Made by a program: the position numbers and the translations under genes
Assembly: GCA_017477935.1 (NCBI GenBank)
Contig: JAFVIC010000020.1
Location: 1-32,363, forward strand
Direction of reading: 5' to 3'
From: Akkermansia sp.
GTDB taxonomy: Bacteria > Verrucomicrobiota > Verrucomicrobiia > Verrucomicrobiales > Akkermansiaceae
DNA length: 32,363 bases
Part shown: positions 7,451 through 18,405 of the stretch, one piece after another
Layout of the letters: each line of letters opens with the position of its first letter
How positions within the stretch are numbered: position 1 is the stretch's first letter
The notes under the pieces: generated by a model
Seen by the model: the letters and a program-made list of their open reading frames with translations, nothing else
The model's database searches: none
What the model was told of the DNA's origin: nothing

Positions 7451-10400
7451 ATGAAACGGATGTATATTTCTTCATTGTTGGCTGTCAGTTTGCTAACTAC
7501 AGCTTGGGGCGCGAGGTATGATAAACTCTCGACTTCGTTTTGCGATGCTGATAACCACGTCATCTACGACGGGAAGGGAAATTTTACCGTTAAATCTCCG
7601 CTTGAAACGATTGTAGAACTCACGCTGGATTTGAATTCCTTCATCAGCTATGCCAATTCGAATGACTACAAAAGCGGCAATCCCCTGCTGCTGTGGGATA
7701 CTGATAGTGTGGACTATGGCATGACGGATATGGCCGCTTCTCCCGGGCAGGATGGTGCCCGCACGCCCGCGATAACGGGATACTGGGTGGGCAAAGTCTG
7801 GCAACCCGCACAGAAAATCGACTATGCCACACTGAAAAAATACGCCGGTGCAGACGGTAAGGTGAATATCACCGTAACTAACAGCAATGCAGGCGGTGTG
7901 ACCGTGACGGTGAAGAAGGCCGATGGCGGTACGGAGCAGCTCTACAAGGCGCCCCGCTTGATGGCCGGTCGGAATACCGCTGTACTGGGCTACAAGGTGA
8001 ACCTGAACTATGTGACGGCTGTCACTCTGCATACGCCCTCTACGCTCGATACCTCCACATACACCCCGCCGCCTGATTATACAGTTCCCTACACGAGCAA
8101 ACGCGCCGGCGGTATGGGGTTGGGGCGTGTGATGTTCATGGGGGACTCCATCACACACGGGGTGAATGACAAGACCTGGCGCTGGCAGTTTTTCAAAATT
8201 CTGGTAGACAATGGTATAGAAGCCGAGATTGTAGGTCCCCGCAGCGGTTATACCCCCGGTTATGCCCGATTGGCTACGCGTGATATCGCTGACAATTACG
8301 GCGGCGTAGAGTTCCCGAATGTGCACCTGGCTCAGTCATCCGGTCGCACCCACAATATCATTACCGGCTCGAATGCCGGCATGACCGGCGTCAATTACGG
8401 CGGGCATTCCACAGGCAGTTCGGCAGATGCCTATAATTGCAACACCTGGTTCTGCCTGATGGGTACCAACGATTTGTTGTCGGACCGTGGCTACAGTGCG
8501 ACTGAGTTTGCTGCCAAAATGCAACGTCTGCTCGGCGGTAAGGTGGTCGTGAAGGGGAATCGCTATGTGCGTAACTCCGGTAAGGACTGGGGGAACATGG
8601 GCAAAATTGCCACTGATGTGCTGCGAGATAAGGGGGATGTACTCTACGTGATGAGTGTGCCCTGCTGGGGGCTCCACAGTAATAATAATGCTGCTGACCG
8701 TCATGAGGCTGTACGCCGCTATAATGAGCTGCTTTGCCAATGGGTAAAGGCGTTCGGGAAAGCAAGCGGACTTGATGTGCGCTATGTGGACATCAACACA
8801 GGGATGGTTGACCCGGCTGCAGAGGTGCCGTTTACCTGGCCGGACTCCATGTCCAACCGCCCCGGGCGCGATGGCTTGCACCCGAATGAGCAGGGGTCGC
8901 TCATCATGGCCGGTAATCTGGCGCGGGCTCTGGGTATAGGCGGGCGTACGGCCGGGCTGTCCCGAGCTGATTCTGTCGGTTGGAATCGCGCCAATGTCGG
9001 AAAGGTGAAGAAGGGGGTAGTTGTGAACCGCCCGGCAGAGCTTTCTTCGGAGGTTGGCTACACAGTGGAACTGAAAGCTACGTTCGGTAATGGTGAGCGG
9101 ACCGGTTGGTCGGGAGTGGGCGAATGCCTGAGTGTTCGCTTGTGCGATGGTATGAATGCCGGGGTTCTCAACATGAGTGAAGGGAGTATTTGCTGGGGTG
9201 ATAAACCTCTCTATTGTGGGGATATGTCGGCGTTGAGCGACTCCATCCGCATTGCATGGCACAAGGGCAGCAGCGAGCATAACGTGTTACCCGGCTATTA
9301 CGTGTGGGTTGGTGATATGCTGGTGGGGCAGGGGCTGCCGGCTGAAAGTGCTTCGGAGAAAGGTATTTTCATCTCCTCTACGGCCAACGGCGGTACCGTC
9401 AGCTCGTTGCGCTGGACCTCCGGGGCCCGCGCTCCGCAAACGGAACGCGCTTCGGCTGCCGAATATTCTTATTCCATCACCTGTGCGACGGGCTCCATCT
9501 CGCCGGATAAGATATATGCTGACCACATGATTTTGCAGCGTGGTGCGAGTGTTCCCGTGTGTGGTACCTGTGAGGGTACTGAACCGGTTACCGTGATTTT
9601 CAACGGCCACACCGTACAGGCCGATGTGCAGGGCGGGCGCTGGTCGGCTGTATTGCCCCCCATGCAGGCCAATGCCGTGGGGCAGAACCTGACTATTGCT
9701 CAGGGGTCTGAGACGGTGGTATTGCGCGACGTGCTGGTGGGCGATGTGTGGGTCGCTTCCGGGCAGAGCAACATGCTCTGGCGCCTGAACCAAACCGGCG
9801 ATACCAACTCTCTGCGTGAGACCGAAATGCCGCTTGTTCGCTTTTATCATTCTGAGCCGCAAGTGCATACCAGCCCGCCCCGCTATGGTGAGCGCGAAAA
9901 AAAACTCCTCGCTGCCGGTGAGATGTACAAGGGCGGTTGGGCCACCAATACCCCGCAAACTCGCCCCCGTATGAGTGCCGTGGGGTATTACTTCGGTCGC
10001 GAATTGCAGAAACAAATCGGTATTCCGGTCGGGGTGATTCATGCCGCGCTCGGTGGTTCGGAAATGATGGCGTGGATGCCTGCCGAGGTGCTCCGAGCCA
10101 AATACCCTGAGTGTACCACGGCAGACTGGCTCAACAGCCGGTATATGAGTGCCTGGGTGCGTGGGCGCGCCCGGCAGAATATCGGGGCGGATTTGAATGC
10201 TCCTCATCCGTACAAACCGGGCTATCTCTTTGAAACCGGCATAAAGCCCTGGCTGAATTTTCCGGTGACCGGCGTGATTTGGTACCAGGGCGAGAGCGAT
10301 GCCGAGATTCAGGATATGGAGCAGAACTATACGCTGCTGGCCGACTTGATTAACGGCTGGCGAACAGCTTTCGGGAAGAGCAATTTGCCGTTTCTGCAGG

Positions 10401-10915
10401 TCGAGTTACCCCGCATCAATGATAAATCTCCCCTGCGAGCCTATTGGCCGGAGTTCCGAACCGTACAGCGCCGCGCCGCTGATTGTATGCCCGGTGTTTA
10501 TGCCCTTACCACCATTGACCTGGGCTCGAAGAACAGCGATGTACACCCTCCGCGTAAGCTCGAGGTCGGTACTCGCCTGGCTATGCTTGCAGCTGCAGAG
10601 GTATATGGCTTGAAGATGCCGTTTTCCGGGCCTGTTGTCAACAAAGTGGAGCCGCTGGGGGAATCGCTCGTTGTTCACATGGAGCATGCCGAAGGGCTTA
10701 AAACAACTGATGGTCAGGCGCCCGTGGGGTTTGAAGTGTCCGCGGACAGGAAAACCTATTATCCTGCCAAGGCTGTCTTGAAGAATCAACAGATTATTCT
10801 CAGTAGTCCCCATGTGCAAGCTCCCCGATATGCCCGCTACGGTTGGTATACCTATATGGAGCCCAATCTCGTGAATGAGTACGGCCTGCCGGCTGTGCCC
10901 TATGCCGGGAATTAG
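7451..10915 (+). CDS. Secreted two-domain esterase: GDSL/SGNH hydrolase fused to a sialate O-acetylesterase-like domain
   Basis: 1154 residues. A signal peptide (MKRMYISSLLAVSLLTTAWGA) is followed by a beta-rich N-terminal region of unknown fold (about 25-220). The first SGNH hydrolase domain has FMGDSITHG (nucleophile S233), GTNDLL (338-343) and DGLHPN (D474, H477). A linker region about 510-670 resembles a lectin or laminin-type beta sandwich. The second domain, about 680-1154, is sialate O-acetylesterase-like: ASGQSNM (nucleophile S773), IWYQGESD (944-950), and a terminal D1030-V-H1032. Both catalytic sets look intact. The likely role is removing O-acetyl groups from host glycans so that glycosidases such as the neighbouring GH109-type enzyme can act; this is inference from family and context. 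It has its own promoter and Shine-Dalgarno. Confidence 0.9.
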   Translation: MKRMYISSLLAVSLLTTAWGARYDKLSTSFCDADNHVIYDGKGNFTVKSPLETIVELTLDLNSFISYANSNDYKSGNPLLLWDTDSVDYGMTDMAASPGQDGARTPAITGYWVGKVWQPAQKIDYATLKKYAGADGKVNITVTNSNAGGVTVTVKKADGGTEQLYKAPRLMAGRNTAVLGYKVNLNYVTAVTLHTPSTLDTSTYTPPPDYTVPYTSKRAGGMGLGRVMFMGDSITHGVNDKTWRWQFFKILVDNGIEAEIVGPRSGYTPGYARLATRDIADNYGGVEFPNVHLAQSSGRTHNIITGSNAGMTGVNYGGHSTGSSADAYNCNTWFCLMGTNDLLSDRGYSATEFAAKMQRLLGGKVVVKGNRYVRNSGKDWGNMGKIATDVLRDKGDVLYVMSVPCWGLHSNNNAADRHEAVRRYNELLCQWVKAFGKASGLDVRYVDINTGMVDPAAEVPFTWPDSMSNRPGRDGLHPNEQGSLIMAGNLARALGIGGRTAGLSRADSVGWNRANVGKVKKGVVVNRPAELSSEVGYTVELKATFGNGERTGWSGVGECLSVRLCDGMNAGVLNMSEGSICWGDKPLYCGDMSALSDSIRIAWHKGSSEHNVLPGYYVWVGDMLVGQGLPAESASEKGIFISSTANGGTVSSLRWTSGARAPQTERASAAEYSYSITCATGSISPDKIYADHMILQRGASVPVCGTCEGTEPVTVIFNGHTVQADVQGGRWSAVLPPMQANAVGQNLTIAQGSETVVLRDVLVGDVWVASGQSNMLWRLNQTGDTNSLRETEMPLVRFYHSEPQVHTSPPRYGEREKKLLAAGEMYKGGWATNTPQTRPRMSAVGYYFGRELQKQIGIPVGVIHAALGGSEMMAWMPAEVLRAKYPECTTADWLNSRYMSAWVRGRARQNIGADLNAPHPYKPGYLFETGIKPWLNFPVTGVIWYQGESDAEIQDMEQNYTLLADLINGWRTAFGKSNLPFLQVELPRINDKSPLRAYWPEFRTVQRRAADCMPGVYALTTIDLGSKNSDVHPPRKLEVGTRLAMLAAAEVYGLKMPFSGPVVNKVEPLGESLVVHMEHAEGLKTTDGQAPVGFEVSADRKTYYPAKAVLKNQQIILSSPHVQAPRYARYGWYTYMEPNLVNEYGLPAVPYAGN

Positions 10916-10943
10916 CCCATTTATTTTGCCTGTTTTCTCTCCC

Positions 10944-11040
10944 GTCCGGAAAAAATGTTTTTAGAAGCATTAAAAAAACGGATTCGGCTTGACTCCGGAG
11001 GGAAAAACAGGTAGTATCTGTACACGGAAAAGTGTCCGGA
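10944..11040 (+). promoter_or_regulatory. pflB promoter with three TCCGGA sites
   Basis: TTGACT (10989-10994), 17 nt, TAGTAT (11012-11017); leader about 40 nt. The palindromic hexamer TCCGGA occurs at 10945-10950, 10994-10999 (touching the -35 box) and 11035-11040. The outer two share GTCCGGAAA. They may be regulator sites; no FNR-type TTGAT-N4-ATCAA site is visible. Confidence 0.55.
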
Positions 11041-11066
11041 AATTTAATCCTTAGCCCAATAAATTT

Positions 11067-13316
<2,250 letters not shown>

Positions 13317-13320
13317 ATTA

Positions 13321-13440
13321 CGAAGGACGAAGCACGAAGGCCGAATTTTAAAGTCAGGCTCGCTGAGAGCTCGCAGGAGTTGATGGCATAGCTCCTATCC
13401 CTGCGAGCGCAGCGAGCCGAGTCTCACACTTCGTCTTTCG
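13321..13440 (+). repeat. Large imperfect inverted repeat (hairpin element) between pflB and pflA
   Basis: Nearly the whole pflB-pflA gap folds on itself. The outer arm CGAAGGACGAAG (13321-13332) pairs with CTTCGTCTTTCG (13429-13440). The next arm GGCTCGCTG (13357-13365) pairs with CAGCGAGCC (13410-13418), then CTCGCAG (13370-13376) with CTGCGAG (13401-13407), and AGGAG (13375-13379) with CTCCT (13392-13396). The left arm also has ACGAAG three times in tandem. There is no T run, so it is not an ordinary terminator. It resembles a REP- or MITE-like insert or a processing/attenuation hairpin. Confidence 0.7.
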
Positions 13441-13464
13441 GAAATCGTCCCACGTACTTTTTAT

Positions 13465-14235
13465 ATGACCGCCCTTTCTCCACAGACCATGGACTCCGCT
13501 TCCCCTCTCGGGCTCGTCCACTCTGTCGAGTCTTGTGGTACGGTGGATGGACCGGGCGTGCGTTTTATATTATTTCTCAGCGGTTGCAGTCTGCGTTGCC
13601 GCTATTGCCATAACCCTGATACCTCCTTTGTGCGCCGTGGCAAAGAACGTACTGCCGCGGATGTGCTTGAGGAGATAAGCCGTTACGCCGCCTTCATGAA
13701 GGCGGCGGGCGGCGGGGTTACTATCAGCGGGGGAGACCCGCTGTTCCAACCCCATTTTACCCGCGCCCTGTTGCGCGGGTGCAAAGAGCAGGGGCTTCAC
13801 ACCTGCATTGATACCTCCGGTCATCTCGGCGCGGTGGTAGATGACGCAATGCTGGCAGATATCGACCTTGTGCTGCTGGATATTAAAGCCTGGAATCCCG
13901 AGGTTTATCAATCCCTCGTTAAGCAGCCTTTGCAGCCAACCCTCGATTTTGCCGAGCGTCTGGCTGCTGCCGGTAAGCCCATTTGGCTGCGCTATGTGCT
14001 CGTTCCGGGTATAACGGATGAGCCCTCCGATGTGGAAAAACTGGCTCGCTATGCAGCTGCGCTTGGTAACGTGCAGCGCGTGGATGTGCTGCCATTCCAC
14101 CAGATTGGGCGTTACAAGTGGGAAGAACTCGGGCTGGACTACACGCTGGCAGACGTAGAGCCACCCGAGCAGGAGCTCACCGACTCTATACGAGCCATTT
14201 TCCGCGCGAATGGTTTTGCGGATTGTACGTATTAA
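13465..14235 (+). CDS. pflA: Pyruvate formate-lyase activating enzyme (radical SAM)
   Basis: Radical SAM enzyme that abstracts a hydrogen from the PflB glycine to make the radical. 256 residues with the cluster motif C41-SLR-C45-RY-C48-HNPD, an N-terminal ESCGTVDGPGVRFILFLSGC signature of PflA enzymes, and GGVTISGGDPLFQ as the SAM-binding GGE-like motif. It starts 148 nt after pflB behind the hairpin element and is presumably co-transcribed; a second in-frame Met at residue 9 (13489) is a possible start. No clear Shine-Dalgarno. Confidence 0.95.
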   Translation: MTALSPQTMDSASPLGLVHSVESCGTVDGPGVRFILFLSGCSLRCRYCHNPDTSFVRRGKERTAADVLEEISRYAAFMKAAGGGVTISGGDPLFQPHFTRALLRGCKEQGLHTCIDTSGHLGAVVDDAMLADIDLVLLDIKAWNPEVYQSLVKQPLQPTLDFAERLAAAGKPIWLRYVLVPGITDEPSDVEKLARYAAALGNVQRVDVLPFHQIGRYKWEELGLDYTLADVEPPEQELTDSIRAIFRANGFADCTY

Positions 14236-14259
14236 CCCGTCATCCTTCCCCTCCTACCC

Positions 14260-15834
14260 ATGAAATGTTTTAATCGCTTGTTGGTTATCCCTGCGTTGGC
14301 AGGGGCGTTGTTGCTGTCGTCCTGTGAGGAGGCGGTTTATGCTGTGGCTATCGTGTTAGGTATCATAGATGCGGCTACCGGCGGCGCGGATGAGCGCCGG
14401 GCCAAAGAGCTGGCGGAGGCTCTGGAGGTGCTCAACGATGATTCAGAGCTGGCGCTGAGTCCGGAGCAGAAGTTTTTCTTCTTATGCCAAAGGGGGCAGT
14501 TGGATGAGGTGGAAAAACGGTTGAAGGCAGGGCAATCGCCGAATTTTCTGGTTCCTGATCAATTATTTGCCATTAGTTCAAGACGTTCACCGCTAATCTG
14601 GGCTGCGGAGAGTGACAACGAGGAGTTGTTACGCCTGTTATTGAAGTATGGGGCAGATGTGAACCAGCGCACGGAATCCGGGGAGACGGCGCTACATCGT
14701 GTTTTGATGCAGAGGGGGCTGCCCGACACGGATGTGGTGGAACTTCTCTGTGAGAATGGCACTGATGTAAACGCCACTGACTCTGAGGGGCTTGTGCCGT
14801 TGTATTATTGCCGGGAAAATAAGATAATGGATAATGTACTGGATGCTCACTACCGTTGTGAGCAGATACTCCGCCGCTACGGTGCGCGGGATGACGTGCC
14901 CTCCCCCGGTTTATTCTCGATGGCGGAGAAGCTCTATCTGAATAGCAGCCCTAAATGTGCCCATGATAATGTGGCACCCGAGGTGAGGGCATACGCAGCA
15001 CTGCTGGATATGCGGTACAATCTCATACCGTTTGCGGAGTCTGAGGCATGTGAACACCTGGCTGTTGTGAAAGGCTCGCAGAGGGGAACGGCAATTCTGT
15101 ATGAACTGCTGGATAAATGCGCGGGTGACACTCGCCTGGCTCCCCTGTTGTTGGGCGCCGGGGTAGACCCCATGCAGATGAGCAGCTGTGCCTTCGGGCA
15201 GATTCGTGATTATGAATTTTTTTTCGGGGATACCGACCGCCGGAGAGTAATCCCCATTGATTCCCTGTACGAGTGGGTGGCAAATGTGGATAATGAGCAA
15301 CTGCCGGCTTTTATCGAGACATTTTTCACGCAATGTCACCGCAGTGTGAATGATCGCGATTCTCGGGGCGACACTCTGTTGCTGGCGGCTTTGCGCAGGT
15401 GTGGAGAGCATGGCAGCGTGGATGTGAATATCCTTCTGAGCAGCGGAGCCGAGGTAAATGTCGCGGCGCATGATGGACTTACTCCGCTCATGCTGGCGCA
15501 TGGTAACATGTTGTCGGTGCTGTTGGCGGCCGGTGCTGATGTGCAAATGGTGGATTCTCAGGGAAATACGGCGTTGCATTATCTGATGCCTCTTTACTCC
15601 CGCTGGGGAGATGAGGCTGAAAACCTTTCAGCCCTGTTGGCAGCAGGTGCGCGGCCTGATATCCGGAATAAGGACGGCAGGACTCCGGTTGATTTGTTGC
15701 GAGAACAATTTGAGAAACACAAATGGGATATGTTAGTCTCGCGTTCTATAGACGCAAGATACCTCACCTCTTATCGGCATTTGCTGGAAGAATACCATGA
15801 GGCGCTGGAGCTGTTGCAGAATGCCCGAAACTGA
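14260..15834 (+). CDS. Ankyrin-repeat lipoprotein
   Basis: 524 residues. A lipobox (LLLSSC, lipidated cysteine C22) ends the signal peptide, so it is probably anchored in a membrane facing the periplasm. Two groups of ankyrin repeats are visible: about 105-180 (SPLIWAAESDNEELLRLLL, GETALHRVLMQRG, LVPLYYC) and about 370-480 (DTLLLAALRRCG, LTPLMLAHGN, NTALHYLMPL, GRTPVDLL), separated by a region without clear repeats. Ankyrin repeats bind proteins; the partner is unknown. It starts 24 nt after pflA with no Shine-Dalgarno. It is related in style to the second ankyrin gene at 18406 and convergent with the thioredoxin-fold gene. Confidence 0.85.
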   Translation: MKCFNRLLVIPALAGALLLSSCEEAVYAVAIVLGIIDAATGGADERRAKELAEALEVLNDDSELALSPEQKFFFLCQRGQLDEVEKRLKAGQSPNFLVPDQLFAISSRRSPLIWAAESDNEELLRLLLKYGADVNQRTESGETALHRVLMQRGLPDTDVVELLCENGTDVNATDSEGLVPLYYCRENKIMDNVLDAHYRCEQILRRYGARDDVPSPGLFSMAEKLYLNSSPKCAHDNVAPEVRAYAALLDMRYNLIPFAESEACEHLAVVKGSQRGTAILYELLDKCAGDTRLAPLLLGAGVDPMQMSSCAFGQIRDYEFFFGDTDRRRVIPIDSLYEWVANVDNEQLPAFIETFFTQCHRSVNDRDSRGDTLLLAALRRCGEHGSVDVNILLSSGAEVNVAAHDGLTPLMLAHGNMLSVLLAAGADVQMVDSQGNTALHYLMPLYSRWGDEAENLSALLAAGARPDIRNKDGRTPVDLLREQFEKHKWDMLVSRSIDARYLTSYRHLLEEYHEALELLQNARN

Positions 15835-15860
15835 ACAACGGCTCCTCTCGTTGGCGACCT

Positions 15861-16784
15861 TTACTTACGCAGGAAAACGGTCGGTCGGGCAAAGAAGGCA
15901 TTGATAAAATGCCGCAGTTGATTTTTCTCGTGTTCAGAGTCAACGTATTCGATGGAGTCTTCGAGGATTTTTCGGGCGCGTGTGAGCTCCTGCGCGGATT
16001 GGGCATGTCGGGCGATATGTAAGGCCAGCTCTCTCATGAGCTGCCCCTTACGCTTACGGAGGTAGGGCACATTGGCCGGTTCGGCGGCTGCCAGTACAGA
16101 CTCTGCACAGCGCAGGCGGGCTTCGTAGCCGCCTGCGGTGATGATGTCGCGCTCCAGTTGCCTGATTTGGTGGCGGTTCCTGAATTCGGTGTGCAGTCCC
16201 ATGCTGTCATGCGGGTCGGTTTCAACGAGCCGTTTGATCAGCGGGTAGCTGATATGGAGCGGTTTGCCGGCGGGGGATTGATAGAAGGGGCAGAGGGCCG
16301 CAGTGCGTTCGGCCCCTGTTTTTGTCAGGGCTTGCTCCAGCCGCTGAGCTGTGCTGAAAGATTTTTCGAGGTTGGCTATGGCATTTGTCGGGGAGCTTTG
16401 GGCCCCTCTGTAGCCACCCACTTCGACCAGCTCAGGTGTCATGATAAGCAGCGTTGGAAAGCTGAAGACTCCGTATTCATCACAAAGCAACTGGTTGAGA
16501 GCCTTTTGCTGTTCGCCTCCTACTAGGGAGGCATCGTTGGGTACATCGATTTTGACAGCTACGCAGTGCTGCTCTACCCAGTCTTCAAACTCCGGTGTTT
16601 CGAGTACCTTTTCCTTCTGCATGAGACAAGCCTTGCACCAATCTGACCCGGTGAATTCAACGAGTAGCAGTTTCTGCTCCTCCTTGGCGCGTTGACCTGC
16701 TGTCTCCATATTGGTCATCCACTCAATAGGCGCTGCGGCAGCTGTCATAGCCATCAGCACGGTTCCTATCAGCTTGTGTATCAT
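15861..16784 (-). CDS. Secreted thioredoxin-fold protein
   Basis: 307 residues with a short signal peptide (MIHKLIGTVLMAMTAAAA). The thioredoxin-like domain spans about 30-150, with redox motif SDWCKACLMQ (C50-x-x-C53) and the cis-proline region VFSFPTLLI (about P111). Thus it is a periplasmic thiol reductase, oxidase or isomerase candidate. The C-terminal half (about 160-307) is helical, rich in Arg and Ala, and not recognised. The first Met is chosen because of the signal peptide and because a promoter lies 9 nt upstream. It is convergent with the ankyrin lipoprotein and divergent from the PIN-like gene. Confidence 0.85.
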   Translation of the reverse strand: MIHKLIGTVLMAMTAAAAPIEWMTNMETAGQRAKEEQKLLLVEFTGSDWCKACLMQKEKVLETPEFEDWVEQHCVAVKIDVPNDASLVGGEQQKALNQLLCDEYGVFSFPTLLIMTPELVEVGGYRGAQSSPTNAIANLEKSFSTAQRLEQALTKTGAERTAALCPFYQSPAGKPLHISYPLIKRLVETDPHDSMGLHTEFRNRHQIRQLERDIITAGGYEARLRCAESVLAAAEPANVPYLRKRKGQLMRELALHIARHAQSAQELTRARKILEDSIEYVDSEHEKNQLRHFINAFFARPTVFLRK

Positions 16785-16793
16785 GGTACAGCT

Positions 16794-16822
16794 ATTCTAG
16801 CTGATAGGTCGCGTACCGTCAA
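16794..16822 (-). promoter_or_regulatory. Promoter of the thioredoxin-fold gene, predicted leaderless
   Basis: Minus strand: TTGACG (16817-16822), 17 nt, TAGAAT (16794-16799), then 9 nt to the ATG at 16784. Confidence 0.65.
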
Positions 16823-16857
16823 GCTGTAATCAGGTCTTGCTTTCCGGAATCTATTAC

Positions 16858-16886
16858 TTGCCATTCGGTTATGAATGTGATATAAC
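16858..16886 (+). promoter_or_regulatory. Promoter of the PIN-like gene, predicted leaderless
   Basis: TTGCCA (16858-16863), 17 nt, TATAAC (16881-16886), then 9 nt to the ATG at 16896. It is divergent from the thioredoxin-fold promoter, which has the same geometry. Confidence 0.65.
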
Positions 16887-16895
16887 GACTGCGTA

Positions 16896-18362
16896 ATGAG
16901 TGCAGATGAACTTGTTGATACCTATGTGGATACTTCTTTCCTGATGAATGAGCCGGGGAGAAAATACCTGCAGGCGGGCGGGAGGAGAGTCAAAGTTATC
17001 CGCACTGTCATGGATGAGCTGCAGCACCAGTCCTCAAATCCGGGGGCGGTACAGGCTCGGAGATTGCTGGAGGAACAACCTCAGTTCTTCGAGCTTCTCG
17101 CCGCGGAGTTGTCGGAAGAACGGGATGCGCGTAAAGGCATGCCGGAGGGTAAGTACATCTCCGCCGACAGTGTGTTCAGGCGTATTGCCATACGCGGCCT
17201 CGACTCTGAAACAAATGTACGTTTTCTGACGGCTGACACGGCGTTGGCCGAAACCCTCTCCGTATACCCAACGAGCCATATCACTTGTTTGCTGCGCCAG
17301 AGTGGGGAGCTGGGTGATTGGCGCGTGATGCGTGAGAAACTGGCGAAAGAGGCGCAGCAATCTATGCTTGAGTGGTTAGGTTGTACGGATGTGGTGCTGA
17401 CATCTTCGGCCCTTCGCTCGCCGTATCTGCACCGTTTTCTGCTGAATGTTCAGGCTGTGAACCCGGGAGGGGCGTTATTGCCGATAGTGCATAAAATTTC
17501 CATTGATTCCGTGCTGTTGCGTGGGCATGTTTCCCGCGAGGTGATGGAGCTGCTCGATGACCGCCGTGTTGTGCGCCGGGAAGGTGTTGAAACGGTGTAT
17601 CGGACGGAATTCGCTATGCTCGATGCCGTGTACGGTGCGCGTTGTCTGGGTAGAGATGTGTGCATGCTGGTGGCGGATTGGGAACTCGCGGATAGTATGG
17701 AGGCCAGGAGCCGAGGTCATGAGTTGCGGGCTGATGTGCTGAGTTATTGTCTGTTGACCCCATGGGGCAGCACTATGCCTTTGTTGAAGGATTGGCGCTT
17801 GCTGCGTGAAGCAGAACGCGGAAGCGCTGAACCTCTACTCGCGGAACCGATGCAGGCTGAACCTGTGGACAAAAGTCCGTTCGCAGAGCATCAGCCGGAG
17901 CCGCGAAAAGCAACTCTGTCAATGGAGGAATTCGCACACCTCGCCCATCAGTTCAACCCCAAAGTGGGCGGCCGGGTTCGACAGGGGGCTGCGAATACCA
18001 TAGCTGAAGAATTGCGAGGCCTGAACCCGCAACAGCCGGAGGCTATGCTTGTGCTCGGGATTCTTTCCGCCCGCCGTCAGAACAAGCCGGAACTGGCCGA
18101 AGTGTTGATTTCCTCTCTCTCGGCTATTCATCCCTATTGTCTTGAAAATTGGTTCCGCGCGGGAAATGGTGCCGGCTCGCCCAAGGCGGCGACTATAGTG
18201 AAGAGTGAGGTTTACTACAAGTTAACTAAGCGCATTATCGCCATCAGTCAGAACCTGTCGCCCTGTACGGGGCTGGTTCAGTGCCTGACGATGCTCCGCT
18301 CGCATGCTCCCGCTCATGCGGACGAGCTGCTCAAACAGGTGAAGGCCAGGGGGGCTAAGTAA
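16896..18362 (+). CDS. Tandem PIN-like domain protein
   Basis: 488 residues. The first PIN-like nuclease domain (about 5-150) has the expected acidic residues: D12 in TYVDTSFL, E41 in VMDEL, D91, and D114 in FLTADTALAE. A second, diverged copy appears at about 165-300: VLTSSALRSPYLHRFL aligns with the first domain's VDTSFLMNEPGRKYL but has Thr in place of the catalytic Asp. SREVMELL and VADWELAD (D261) match the later motifs. The C-terminal region (about 335-488) is not recognised. PIN domains usually cut RNA; the second copy is probably non-catalytic. No antitoxin-like small gene is adjacent, so a plain VapC toxin is unlikely. Confidence 0.7.
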   Translation: MSADELVDTYVDTSFLMNEPGRKYLQAGGRRVKVIRTVMDELQHQSSNPGAVQARRLLEEQPQFFELLAAELSEERDARKGMPEGKYISADSVFRRIAIRGLDSETNVRFLTADTALAETLSVYPTSHITCLLRQSGELGDWRVMREKLAKEAQQSMLEWLGCTDVVLTSSALRSPYLHRFLLNVQAVNPGGALLPIVHKISIDSVLLRGHVSREVMELLDDRRVVRREGVETVYRTEFAMLDAVYGARCLGRDVCMLVADWELADSMEARSRGHELRADVLSYCLLTPWGSTMPLLKDWRLLREAERGSAEPLLAEPMQAEPVDKSPFAEHQPEPRKATLSMEEFAHLAHQFNPKVGGRVRQGAANTIAEELRGLNPQQPEAMLVLGILSARRQNKPELAEVLISSLSAIHPYCLENWFRAGNGAGSPKAATIVKSEVYYKLTKRIIAISQNLSPCTGLVQCLTMLRSHAPAHADELLKQVKARGAK

Positions 18363-18405
18363 TTTTCTTTGAAAGAGTGTCGCCATCGATTACGTATTCA
18401 TATAT

